NCBI GenBank assembly: GCA_963853835.1
Contig: OY970829.1
Location: 30,839,764-30,903,763 of the forward strand
DNA length: 64,000 nucleotides
Direction: 5' to 3'
DNA from: Calendula officinalis
Lineage: Eukaryota > Streptophyta > Magnoliopsida > Asterales > Asteraceae
Below the pieces are notes generated by a model. It searched no databases and was not told the origin of the DNA. It worked only from the letters and a program-made list of their open reading frames with translations. Positions 44,226-55,600 of this stretch are shown here, piece by piece (the first letter of the stretch is position 1; each line of letters starts with the position of its first letter). The position numbers were made by a program, and so were the translations under genes.

Positions 44226-45185
44226 CTAAGAAGACTTGGTATGACAATTTGCAGCAATATGTCCAGGCTTTCCACACCTATAGCACAGACCTGATCTTGG
44301 GTCAGTATTAGATGAGCTAACACCAAGCCTCTTCTTCTTCAACTGATCCAGCTTCATAGACATAAGAGCCATTTGAGTTTCAAGCTCTTCTGCCTCAGCA
44401 TCAGCAAGATCAACTTCTGGTTCATCTGGCTCAGTCACAGTATAGGCCTGTTGCACAACTAGAGCCATGCCAGTGGAAGACTTGTCAGTTTTCTTCCAGT
44501 TGATCAGTCTTGCAGCATTATTCTCCTCATGATTCAACATTAGACCATACAAAGTTTGAAGGGTGTATGACTCAATGTTGTTAGCAGCATTGACAGAGTT
44601 TGTCATGTCAAGAAATTGTTGAGGAAGACTATCCAGGAACTTTTGAACAAGCTCTCCTTCTTCTTTCACAATGCCTACACTGATTAAATCATGGATAACA
44701 GTATTGAACCTGTTATAGAGAGTGGTGATGTCTTCATTAGGAGTTGAGAAGAAATTTTCATATTTCCTTCTCATGTTGCTTTTTCTTTGCAGCTTCACCT
44801 TTGCTGTGCCTTCATAGGTGACTGATAGGCTATCCCACATAGCCTTTGCTGTTGGCAATTTCATAATTGCATTAAGTATCTCTTTGGTAACAGCATTACC
44901 AATCACCCCTTTAGCTCTGGAGTCTAAAGCATACAACTGACGGTCAGTATCAGTCCAGTTGTGCTTTAGTTTAGGTACAGATCTTATGCCCTCAGGAGCA
45001 TCATCAGTAGCAGCAACAGGTTCCACAGTTTGTGGAATGATGGGACCATCATTTAACACAGTGAGCATCTCATGGTGAATAGATTCAAGATACCACTGAG
45101 CTTTGAGCTTCCATTGATGGAAGTCTTTTCCATCAAAGATGGGTACTCCCTTTCCAGACATAATTGGTGCAACAATTGTAGACAT
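44226..45185 (-). CDS. copia-2 gag part 1: capsid-type domain and first zinc knuckle
   Basis: 319 codons from ATG at 45183-45185. Features: FDGKDFHQWKLKAQWYL, a helix-rich copia gag domain with LPTAKAMWDSLSVTYEG, TLYNRFNTVIHDLISVG and LPQQFLDMTN, and a CX2CX4HX4C knuckle CYRCGKPGHIAANC near the end. It stops at TAG, six codons after the knuckle. The protein is expected to form the virus-like particle and bind element RNA. It lies about 100 bp after the 5' LTR in element sense. Confidence 0.9.
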   Translation of the reverse strand: MSTIVAPIMSGKGVPIFDGKDFHQWKLKAQWYLESIHHEMLTVLNDGPIIPQTVEPVAATDDAPEGIRSVPKLKHNWTDTDRQLYALDSRAKGVIGNAVTKEILNAIMKLPTAKAMWDSLSVTYEGTAKVKLQRKSNMRRKYENFFSTPNEDITTLYNRFNTVIHDLISVGIVKEEGELVQKFLDSLPQQFLDMTNSVNAANNIESYTLQTLYGLMLNHEENNAARLINWKKTDKSSTGMALVVQQAYTVTEPDEPEVDLADAEAEELETQMALMSMKLDQLKKKRLGVSSSNTDPRSGLCYRCGKPGHIAANCHTKSS

Positions 45186-45266
45186 TTTGGATTTTTGAGT
45201 GTTGGAGGGATAGATGTAAGAAATGGCTGCCAGGGTTATAGATCGACTAAATAAGAGATTATTTAG

Positions 45267-45281
45267 CCTGCTCTGATACCA
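45267..45281 (-). other. Primer binding site of copia-2
   Basis: Minus-strand TGGTATCAGAGCAGG, complementary to initiator-Met tRNA, two bases inside the 5' LTR (45284-45792). Confidence 0.9.
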
Positions 45282-45283
45282 GT

Positions 45284-45792
45284 TGTTAGGTCACAACACC
45301 CTGGTTTAGTTGATTAATTGATTGGTTAATTATAGCACTAAGACAAATATTGTATAAGAACAAGATATGAGTCAAATGTATAAATCCACTAAGTGTGGCT
45401 TGTTGCGGAATAACAAGACCACTAATCAATTACAAAGATATGAAAGTGTAAAGTAAATTGGTGAGTACTCCTTTGCAAGATGATCTCTATTTATAATGTT
45501 ATAGAGATCTTACATGATGAGCAAAGGAGTAACCGAAGGACTAAGTAAGGAAAATGACTAAGATCAAGGGATTTGATCTTAGTCCGTTACTATACTGAGT
45601 ATCACTCAGTCCTTCTACTCAGTCCTTGTACTCAGTATCACTATCTGATACTGAGTACTGATACTGAGTTCCAATACTGATCACTCAGTATCAGACCTAA
45701 ACTTAGCTATATTATTCTACATATAAATCAAAGCTAGTCTAGGTTGTTTTGTTATCTTAAGATCCAAAGGGGCGAGGCTTTTTGCCTTAACA
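45284..45792 (-). repeat. Right LTR (5' LTR in element sense) of copia-2
   Basis: 509 bp, differing from the left LTR at two visible positions near its ends. A minus-strand TATAAATA lies at 45488-45495, and the ACTCAGTATC/GATACTGAGT cluster at about 45591-45691. Confidence 0.95.
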
Positions 45793-46644
45793 ATGGTTAA
45801 CCTTTCCAAAGACTTATTCACTAATATTACTAATGTACCTTTATCTATATCAAATATTTTATAAATGCCCCTCACTTATGTAATTTAACAATTTTTATAG
45901 CATTACAAAACTTAACATTATTATAAAATTTCTCTTACAAAAATATTATAATGCTTAACCGTAAAAAGTATTGAAATATGATAAATTATAAATTATAATT
46001 TATAGTTATAGAAATAATAAATTATTCACATATAAATATATACATGGGTTTAAAATGTAAAATTGTTAAATATAGGGACTAAAAGAATCAAACATTGAAA
46101 GTTGTTCAAGTGGTTGGGGAAGATCAAGTGGTTGGAGTGAGCTCTTAAAAAAGTCCTCCATTCCAATGGTAAAAAGTCATTTTAAAGGTTATTCAAATAG
46201 TATCAACATCTACTTCAACATCCCATTGGAGATGCTCTTCTTCCCCAATCACTTATTCATCTTTCAATGTTTGATTCCTTTAGTCCTTATATTTAACAAT
46301 TTTACATTTTAAACCCCTATATATATTTATATGTGAATCATTTATTCTTCTATAACTATAAATTATAACTTTATCATATTTCAATACTTTTTAAGAAAGA
46401 TCACACATGATGATTAATTTTTTTTTTGCGGTATATTATGTATATAAAATGAGATATGATTTTAGTTGTATATAAAGTGAGGAGCATTTATAAAACATTT
46501 GATATGGATAAATGTAAATTAGTAATATTAATAAGAAAAAGTCTTTGGAAAGGTTAACCATTGGAGAGGTTTTTAGTTAATAGATTATTATATGATATGA
46601 CAAAAGTAATAAGTCATTAGCGAGGTTAACCAATGTGGATGCTC

Positions 46645-46740
46645 TTTCTAGCCACCAAAGGATGTTAAGTCATCATCATCCGCTGCTGCTATGGTGTCAT
46701 TAACCGAACCTAGTATAACACCCTGAAATTAATTTTACTT
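46645..46740 (+). pseudogene. Copia gag remnant, right part
   Basis: 46660-46720 reads KDVKSSSSAAAMVSLTEP, the type of linker that follows LSSLYGV in copia gag proteins. It appears to be the continuation of 33582-34104 after the MITE and copia-2 insertions. Confidence 0.5.
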
Positions 46741-46797
46741 TTATACATTATTAAATATTAACCTCACTAACATCTACTAACTATCTAATTTAATTTA

Positions 46798-47942
46798 GGG
46801 TAAATGTCATAAATTGTCCATGTGGTCTTGCGTTTTCTGCTTTTTTGTCAATAAAATTTTTTTACGGGATTTTTGTCCCCGTACTCTTTAAAATTCTATT
46901 TTTATGTCCTTCCATCCAAATTTAGTTGTTAACTAACAGAACTATTATCCATTTTCCCAAATTACCCCTAATTTTGAATTTCGCCAAACTTAACTTCCCC
47001 AACTTGATGAACAGAAAGTGGGTTTTTGACTCTCAAGAACAGAAAGTGGGTTTATTACTTTTGCGGCGCTGTTTTCAATTTTCCGGCCAATCCGGCCGGA
47101 GGTTGGGTCTGAAAATTGCCCCCTCTTGCTCGGAATCATCTTTAGGATAACACTGGTATGTTGAAATTCCACATAATCGCTAGCGTCCCCTTCAAAATCG
47201 ATGAACTCTAAACTCGATTTCGTCATCTGACCACCTGATTATGAACCCTAATTTGTTTTTAAAATGAAACTCAGAATTGAACATAACAAATGGTCTCGGT
47301 AGTGGGTTATTACGGGTTTGATTTTGACACAATGAGTCAGTGTGGCCAAAACCCATATCTGGGTTTGATGATTTCATGATTTTGAAAGAAAACTGGGGAT
47401 ACTTGATTGCTAGGGCTTGTAGGGTTGAAACTGAGTTTCTTTCATCAAGCAAATGGTGGAATCTTAAGCAAGCAAGCAAATCCAAAAGATCAGTAAACCT
47501 AACTTCAAAATCAATGGTGGAGATGATGAAGATCTAGGGCTTCGTTGAAGATCTCTCTTGCAAACAACAATAGCACTACCAACAGTCATCGCACAAATCC
47601 AATGAAGGGGTAGAAAATGAAAAGATGAAGGATTTCTGTAGTTGCGATCTGATTTTTGTTCCTTCCGTAGTTTTGAGATCTAAATTTATTAACATTTTGT
47701 GGTTTTGAGCTATGAAGAAGATGAAGGAGGGAGATAGAAAAAATGAAAATAAAAAAGAAAATGGAAAAGGATGAAAATACCCTCACTTTTTTTGGCATTT
47801 CTGCTAGTTAACAGTCAAATTTGGACGGAAGGACTGAAAAACAGAATTTTAAAGAGTATAGGGACAAAAATCCTGAAAAAAAAAAATTTAGTGACAAAAA
47901 AACAGAAAATACAAGATCACAGACAATTTCTAACATTTACCC
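46798..47942. mobile_element. Mutator-like (MULE-type) non-autonomous element
   Basis: Inverted termini of about 140 bp (GGGTAAATGTCATAAATTG at left, the complement at right) and a perfect 9-bp target duplication TTTAATTTA (46789-46797 and 47943-47951). No transposase ORF. The GC-richer interior (about 46940-47800) may be captured host sequence. It lies about 290 bp upstream of the host start codon. Confidence 0.85.
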
Positions 47943-47951
47943 TTTAATTTA

Positions 47952-48233
47952 TATAGATATTTATTATAATTTTTTGACTCATAAACTATTAAACCAATAA
48001 TATATTAATTATTTTGAAACAAATAGACTTACCAAAAAACATTTATAATTTAATCCAATATTATTTTGAAACCCCTAGCCTGTGAGCTATGTTTACCATC
48101 TCCCACCCCCACCCCACCTCCAGCCCCCACCCCACTCTCTTCATCTCCATCTCCATTTTTTTCATCAAGAAAAATCAAACGCAGAAAAATCTATAAATTG
48201 AACACTAAAAGTCCGTTAATTAACGGCAAACCA
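47952..48233 (+). promoter_or_regulatory. Probable core promoter and 5' leader of the MATH-domain gene
   Basis: AT-rich up to about 48068, then CT/CA-rich leader. The frame is open upstream of 48234 but has no in-frame ATG, so translation should start at 48234. No clear TATA box was chosen. Confidence 0.5.
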
Positions 48234-49647
48234 ATGAAGCATCACCATCATCAAACATCATCCGATGCCGTATCTTCATCATCATCAGCAGAAGCAGCAG
48301 TCTCATCATCATCATCATCACCACCGTCATCAACATCACGGCAGCAGCCGCCGCACCATTCACCGGCCGAACAACTAATGAATGCAACATCTCCGGCGAC
48401 TGACGACCATCCTGCTTCATCATCTTCTCGTGATTGTTCCTCCACATCGTCGTCGTCATCATCGTCGTCGGAGTCCGTGACAATCGAACGGCGAGGCGAA
48501 TTCGCCGCCGTCTGTAAATGGACCATTTTCAATTTTCCTAGGGTTAAAACTAGGGCTTTGTGGAGTAAGTATTTCGAAGTCGGCGGTTATGATTGCCGTT
48601 TGCTGGTGTACCCTAAGGGTGACTCACAGGCATTGCCTGGTTACATTTCGATTTATTTACAAATCATTGATCCTAGAGGAACTTCTTCTTCTAAATGGGA
48701 CTGTTTTGCTAGTTATCGATTAACTGTTGTAAACCCTATCGATGATTCAAAATCGATTCACCGTGATTCATGGCATAGGTTTTCCACAAAGAAGAAGTCT
48801 CACGGATGGTGCGATTTCACACCTTCGGCTTCGATTCTCGACATCAAATCAGGTTTTCTGTTTAATGACGATCATTGTGTTCTTATTACTGCTGATATTC
48901 TGATCTTAAATGAATCCATTAATTCTGTGCGGGACAATAATGAGCTTCAATTTAACTCTGTATCCAATTCTGTTGTGATGAATGGACCTGTTGGTGATGT
49001 TTTGAGTGGGAAATTCACTTGGAAAGTTCATAATTTCACCATGTTTAGAGAAATGATCAAAACACAGAAGATCATGAGCCCTGTTTTTGCTGCTGGAGAG
49101 TGTAATTTGAGAATTAGTATCTACCAAAGCTCTGTTAATGGTGTGGATTATCTGTCCATGTGTTTGGAAAGTAAAGATACTGAAAAAGCAACTGTTTCTG
49201 ACAGAAGTTGTTGGTGTTTGTTCAGAATGTCTGTTTTGAATCAACGGCCTGGATTGAATCACATGCATAGGGATTCATATGGACGGTTTGCTGCTGATAA
49301 TAAGAGTGGTGATAACACAAGTTTAGGATGGAATGATTATATGAAAATGGCGGATTTCTCAGGGGCTGAATTAGGGTTTTTGGTGGATGATACAGCTGTG
49401 TTTAGTGCATCATTTCATGTAATTAAGGAGCTTGGTAATTTCTCCAAAAATGGGGGATTAATTGGAGCTAGGGTTTCGAGTGGTGCACGAAGATCAGATG
49501 TTCATGTGGGGAAATTCACATGGAGGATTGAGAATTTCACAAGGTTGAAAGATCTTCTTAAAAAGAGGAAGATTACAGGACTTTGTATTAAGAGCAGAAG
49601 ATTTCAAATTGGAAACCGTGATTGTCGTCTTATAGTTTATCCTCGAG
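48234..49647 (+). CDS. Exon 1 of the MATH-domain gene
   Basis: Encodes the Ser/His-rich N-terminus (from CAT/TCA triplet repeats), MATH 1, MATH 2 and the start of MATH 3. Donor CTCGAG/GTATGC splits a Gly codon (phase 1). Confidence 0.95.
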
Positions 49648-52600
49648 GTATGCAATGTTATTGCCTCTTTTTTTTAAGGCCAAAATACATCTGTACCCTG
49701 AACTATTAACAATGCAACATGATATCCTGAACTTGACAAAATGGTCAATTTAGTACCCTTCTCACTAATTTGGTATTGTTTTCTCACGTGATTTGCTTCT
49801 AATATCAATATATTGAGATGAACGTATATTTTTTAGTCTGTCAAAAGCTCCAAAGAAAGTAAGTCAACTAAGAAAAATTGACCAAATTAATGAGTTAGGG
49901 TACTAAATCGATCATTTTGTCAAGTTCAGGACTTCAGGGTACCATGCTGCATTTTTAAAAATTAAAGGAGTAAATTACACAAGTGGTCCTTTAGGTTTGT
50001 ACCATATTACATATTTGGTCCTTTAGTTTCATAAATTACACTCTTAGTCTTTAATTCTGAAACTATTGACACGTTTGGTCCTTTACTTAAATAGACTTTT
50101 ATTTTTCTGGTCAAGTATGGTCACGTGTGATGCACGAGGGGGTAAATCAGTCATTTTCCCGTTCCCTTCACCAATTTGAAACCCATAAAAACCCGTTTGT
50201 TTGACGGGAAAAGTTAACGTATGTTTAGGTGAAGGACCAAACGTGTCAATAGTTTCAGAAATAAGGACTAACAGTTTAATTTATGAAACTAAAGTACCAA
50301 ATATGTAATATGGTACAAACCTAAAGGACCATTTGTGTAATTTACTCTAGTTCAAGGTAGTAGAAGACTTAGCCAGCCAAGTTTCAGAGTACTAAAATGC
50401 ATCTTGACCTTTTTTAACAATTTTCTTCATTCCATCTAAACGTTCACTTGCTTGTTAAATTGTAACAATTTAAAACATTTTCAGTTATTTTTGTTGATTG
50501 TACCAGGGCAGTCTCAACCGCCATGTCACCTTTCAGTTTTCCTTGAAGTTACAGACACACGAAACACCACAAATGACTGGAGTTGTTTTGTGAGTCATCG
50601 TTTGTCAGTTGTAAATCAAAAAACAGAAGACAAATCTGTCACAAAAGAATCCCAAAACCGCTACTCCAAATCTGCAAAAGATTGGGGCTGGCGTGAATTT
50701 GTAACCCTAACCAGCCTATTCGATCAAGATTCTGGATTCCTTGTTCATGATGTTGTTGTATTTTCTGCAGAAGTTTTAATTCTAAAAGAAACTTGCATTA
50801 TACACGATCAAGAAACTGAATCTGTTAACAACGGGCCCCAAAAAATGAGTTCTTTTACATGGAAAGTGGAGAATTTTTTGTCTTTTAGAGATATAATGGA
50901 AACACGCAAGATATTTAGCAGATATTTTGAAGCTGGCGGTTGTGAGCTTCGGTTAGGGGTATATGAGTCTTTTGACACAATTTGCATATATTTAGAGAGT
51001 GATCAGTCAGTTGGAAGTGATCCTGATAAGAATTATTGGGTGAAATATAGGATGGGAATTGTGAATCAGAAGAATCCTTCGAGAAGTGTGTGGAAGGAGT
51101 CATCTATATGTACAAAAACTTGGAATAACTCTGTTCTTCAGTTCATGAAGGTTTCAGATATGGTTGATCAAGATGCAGGTTTCCTTGTACGTGAGTCAGT
51201 TGTTTTTGTTTGTGAAATCTTGGATTGCTGCCCATGGTTTGAGTTTGCAGATCTAGAGGTTAGTCTTTTCTTTTCATTCCTTTATTTAAAAATAATGGCC
51301 AATTGATGAGAGAATCGCTATTAGGATACATATTTAGACACTTTTTAGTTTATCTTTATTTATGTGTATTTTAATTTAAGAAATTCCCAATACTAGCTGA
51401 ATTAGGGTTTAGGTTTTATTTATTATACGATTTAAATCTCACCTCAAATACATTAGGTTTTAGGTTTTAATTATTAAGCTTACAATCATGTTTGGAGAAG
51501 AATAGTTATTAGGAAACATAATCTAAATACTTTTAGGCTTAATGTTTCTTCTTCATGATCCAAACTTCAACCCTTAACCCAGGTAATGGGGGTTTGCATC
51601 TTACACATTTACATTGTCTTATGTTGTGTTCTAGAGTTTTTAAATAAAATAAAAGAAAATAAGATATAATTCATAAGAGAAAAGAAGAGATATTTAGATT
51701 GGAAATATCTTCATTTTCGTGTTCCCGAGTTGGAAAGAAAAGAAGATAAATCAATAATCTTGTGTTCCTGAATCATATTGTGTTCCTGAATCGGAGAGAA
51801 AAATAAATTAGTGCTCTTGTTTGTTTTACATGCTGAATGAATAGTCTTAATATTAAAATTTGACAATGTTACCATTTTTCAAGGCCTAATTATTGTTAAA
51901 AAAAACATAATTAAGTGATATATAATTTTAAATTAAAGTGTTTAATGATTAAAAAATGTTGATATATAACTAATAAAGTTGAAATTTAAAATAGAAATTT
52001 ATTTTAATAAATAACATTAGTAATTAAACAATTTTCTAACGGGGCCTTATAAAAACATGCAGTTGTAATTAATATAAATTTGTTAAATATATATTAAAAA
52101 AAATTGTGACTTAACGGGGGAAAGCATCATCCCATGACTTTTCCAGTTAAGTCATGCTGTATGGATTATGACTTAAACAAACAAACTGATTATGATTTTC
52201 CCCATGTAGTTATTTCAATGTTAAGTCCATTAGGTAATTGAGTTTTTCTTTTTTAAATAATTAATGAGTCCTTTCTCTCCAAACCTTCCCACTTTTGGGA
52301 AGAAATTTTGACATGAATTTCTTTCATCTTCTTTTCTTTTCTTAAAAAAAAACTCTGGAACATGTGTTTTGTCAACTATTATATGCTCCTCGATTACAAG
52401 TGATGATGAAAGGGTTAAAATGGTCATATCTTTCTCCTTTTTTTCAATATTCTGATATTATCTTCTATTATTTGAAAGGTTTATGCTTCTGAGGATGATG
52501 ATAAGGATGCTTTAACTACTGATCCAGATGAACTGATTGACTCAGAGGACAGTGAAGAAGGAATCAGTGGAGATGAAGAAGACATCTTCCGGAACCTTCT

Positions 52601-55600
52601 ATTGACAGCTGGCATCCACCTCACATACAGTAACAACCCTTCCCAACCCCAACTCAAATTAAGAGAAAAACTCTTAATGGACACTGGTGCAATTTCCGGA
52701 TTCTTAACCGCACTCAGACTTTACCTCGTTGACCCTGCAAAAGTCAAACATTTACTTCTCCCGACAAAACTAAGTGTCGGGAAAAAAGTCACCAAAACTG
52801 ATGAACCTTCTCCCAGTTTGATGAATTTGCTAATGGGAGTTAAGGTTTTGCAGCAGGCGATTATTGATTTGTTGTTGGATATTATGGTTGAATGCTGCTG
52901 TCAGACTTCTGAAATTGAATCAAGCTCTTGTTCAGATGGAGCTAGTAGTGTTCTAGAATCTTCTAAAAGTTGTGTAAATGGTAGGTTGGATTCTGGTACT
53001 GGTGAGATCTGTACTGCTTCTGCTGTACAAAGTTCAGATATGAATGGGTCCCACATATCTGGAAAGACGGTTAATGAACATGAACAACCTTTTTGTCCAC
53101 CTGAAACATGTGCTGCTAGTTCTTCTGAGAGTTCTTCCTTACGGTCTAAGGTAAGAGGTTTGTGTTTGAAATCTGGAAACCATTGATTAATGTTAGAGGT
53201 GGATTTAAAATCTGAAAGCTGAATCATATAAAATTGTTTGGTTTTATTACAAAGTAATCTAACGTCTGAAAGTTTGTAGTTTATCTATTCTACTCTTCTA
53301 AATATTAAAACTCAAATTGCTTTTAACTGCTGTTAAAAAGGAAACTCAGATATAAAATATAAACGTCTTTTACTAAATCTTTGGTTTCTTGTTTTCTTTT
53401 TTTCCTTTTTTATCGCTTTAGCATGAAAAGTTTTAATTTTTTCATCTCATTTAATACCAAGCTTTTATGCTCAAGTTATAAACGAATGTTATGTTATTAA
53501 TCTCTCTTCCACAAATATTTATATTTGTTTTTCATTCAGATGAAAAAAGATGTTTGTAAACCTCTGAATCAATCCAAGGACCGTTTTTCTTTCTTCTTTT
53601 TTTATTTGCTTAAAAAGATTATTGTTTTCAGCCAAAATGGCCAGAACAATCTGAGGAACTCCTAGGATTAATAGTCAACTCATTAAGAGCATTAGATGGA
53701 GTGGGCCCACAAGGATGTCCAGAACCAAAAAGAAGGCCACAATCTGCACAAAAGATTGCGTTTGTTTTAGACAAAGCTCCTAAACATCTGCAAAATGACC
53801 TAATTACCCTCGTTCCCAAATTAGTTGAACATTCAGAACATCCACTTGCTGCTTGTGATCTTTTGGAAAGGCTAAAAAACTCAGATGCTCAACCTGATTT
53901 ATTACTTCCAGTAAGATGCTGCTGTCTGTTGGGTTGGTTGACAGAGTAATTTACATAAATCGTCCCTGTGGTTTTGTATTAAAAAATTGGTTATTTATAT
54001 TGGGAAAACTGCACGAAAAGGTATCCAACTTTTTGAAAATTTCCATTTGAGGTATGGACTACTGAATTTTTTTTCACAATAAAAGGTGTTCAAGTTTTTA
54101 TTTTGTGACTAAAATGAGGACCTTTTATTTAACGTATCAAAGATTTATTTAATAGCTAAAATAAGTACTTTTTTTGGACCAAATTTTCTGAAAATTTTCT
54201 GAAAATTGTAAATAACTTTGTTACCTTTGATTGACACAAAAAAAATTGAGCATCTTAGATGGAAACTCTTGGAAAGTTGAGTACTTTTTTATGCAGTTTG
54301 CCCTTTTTTTATTACATGGATAGATAGATCCTAATTCCGAAACTTGTAACATCAATGATACCTAAAAACGTAACAGACCTTTTTGCTAGGGAGCGTTGGT
54401 GCTACATGTTTCAAATTTAGGGACTATTCATGTAATAAAAAAAGTTGAGGGACAAAATCCATAATTTCATACAAACCATAGGGGTGATTTATGTAATTTA
54501 GTCTTGTTGATATATGCTTTTGTTCATGCCTAGTTGCAATAAAGGTATCTTACATGTGGCATGATGTATTCAGGCTCTTGGTGCAATTAGTCAGCTGAAA
54601 TGCAACAGTGATGTTTGGGAGCGAGTTTTATATCAATCTTTTGAGCTTTTGGAAGACTCAAATGATGCACCACTTGCAGCAACTATTGATTTTCTCTTTA
54701 AAGCTGCATTGCATTGTCAGCATCTTCCGGAAGCAGTAAGTAATTTCATTGGTTTTGTGATACGAACCGGTAATTAAAAACACTAATCGAATGCTTTATT
54801 GATAATCCTGGAATTGGAGAACCAGGTTTCTCCCTAATAACAATGAAAGACAAAACAATAAACGACTCAATTTCTCAATGACTAAAACGAAAGACCTGAT
54901 CTATGTTTATATAGACCCGGCTCCTAACCCTAACCTAATCCTAACAGGAAACGAATTCAAAAATAAAGGGATAAGCATTCGATATTTAAATATTATCTAT
55001 TTGATAGTGATACTTATCTAATTTTAATTAATTAGAATCGTATCATTACCCCGCCCCCGAAAAACACCTTGTCCTCAAGGTGTGGCTTCAAGTGATTCCC
55101 GGATCCCATGTTTTGACTTGTAATACCATGTTTTGTAGACCAAAGTAATACCACAAAACAGGCACAACAAATTGTTGACCCAAGCGAGTTGAAAACGAAG
55201 CAAAAGAATACCCAGCTTTCCGAACGGGTATGGGGAAACCGTGCGAGCCGAATCGAAATTCAGGACCACTCGTGTAAGCAACGGAGGAAGAAATCTTCGG
55301 CTGATGTTGTGGTTGTACGGTTGACAGTGGTCGTGGGTGCGTCAAAGTGGCGTATTGGGATGGTGGAAGTGGTTGAGTATGGTGGGGTGGCGGTATGGTG
55401 GCTGCTGCCGTGACAGCCAATGGCGGCAGTATTTTGGCAGAGGCAGTCACAACCGGTGGCGGCGAGTACTGCGGAGGTTGTTGCTGTTTCTGCTGGAGAC
55501 TGAGGAGAATCATCATCATCTCTTCCTGTTTCCGATTCATCTCCTCGAACCTCTGCTGCGATTCTGCTTGCATGGCTTCCATGCGTTGCTGAGTTTCGAT

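Larger units (their letters stand above)
34305..45792 (-). mobile_element. SIRE-like Ty1/copia element copia-2, young, with extra ORFs
   Basis: 509-bp LTRs (34305-34813 and 45284-45792) differ at two sites by eye. The target duplication is ATGGT (34300-34304 and 45793-45797). The primer binding site lies beside the right LTR and the polypurine tract beside the left, so it reads on the minus strand. Element order: gag part 1, gag part 2, pol, ORF of 465 codons, ORF of 633 codons. Length (11.5 kb), YVDDIIFGST in the reverse transcriptase, the bipartite gag with two separated zinc knuckles and ORFs after pol all fit the SIRE/Maximus group. Confidence 0.93.
34217..46644. mobile_element. Foldback MITE-like element B, split by copia-2
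   Basis: The left arm (34217-34304 continuing at 45798-46095) and right arm (about 46255-46644) are inverted copies. The ends are GAGCATCCACAATGGTTAACC and the complementary GGTTAACCAATGTGGATGCTC-type terminus. Copia-2 lies in the left arm and an inverted copy of MITE A lies in the centre. It is a non-coding foldback of about 930 bp without its passengers. Confidence 0.65.

Noticed and set aside
48066..48233. N-terminal extension of the MATH protein
   Set aside because: The frame is open but has no ATG before 48234, and the bases look like a CT-rich leader.
48220..48532. Asp-rich and Met-rich minus-strand ORFs
   Set aside because: Shadows of the Ser/His triplet-repeat region of exon 1.
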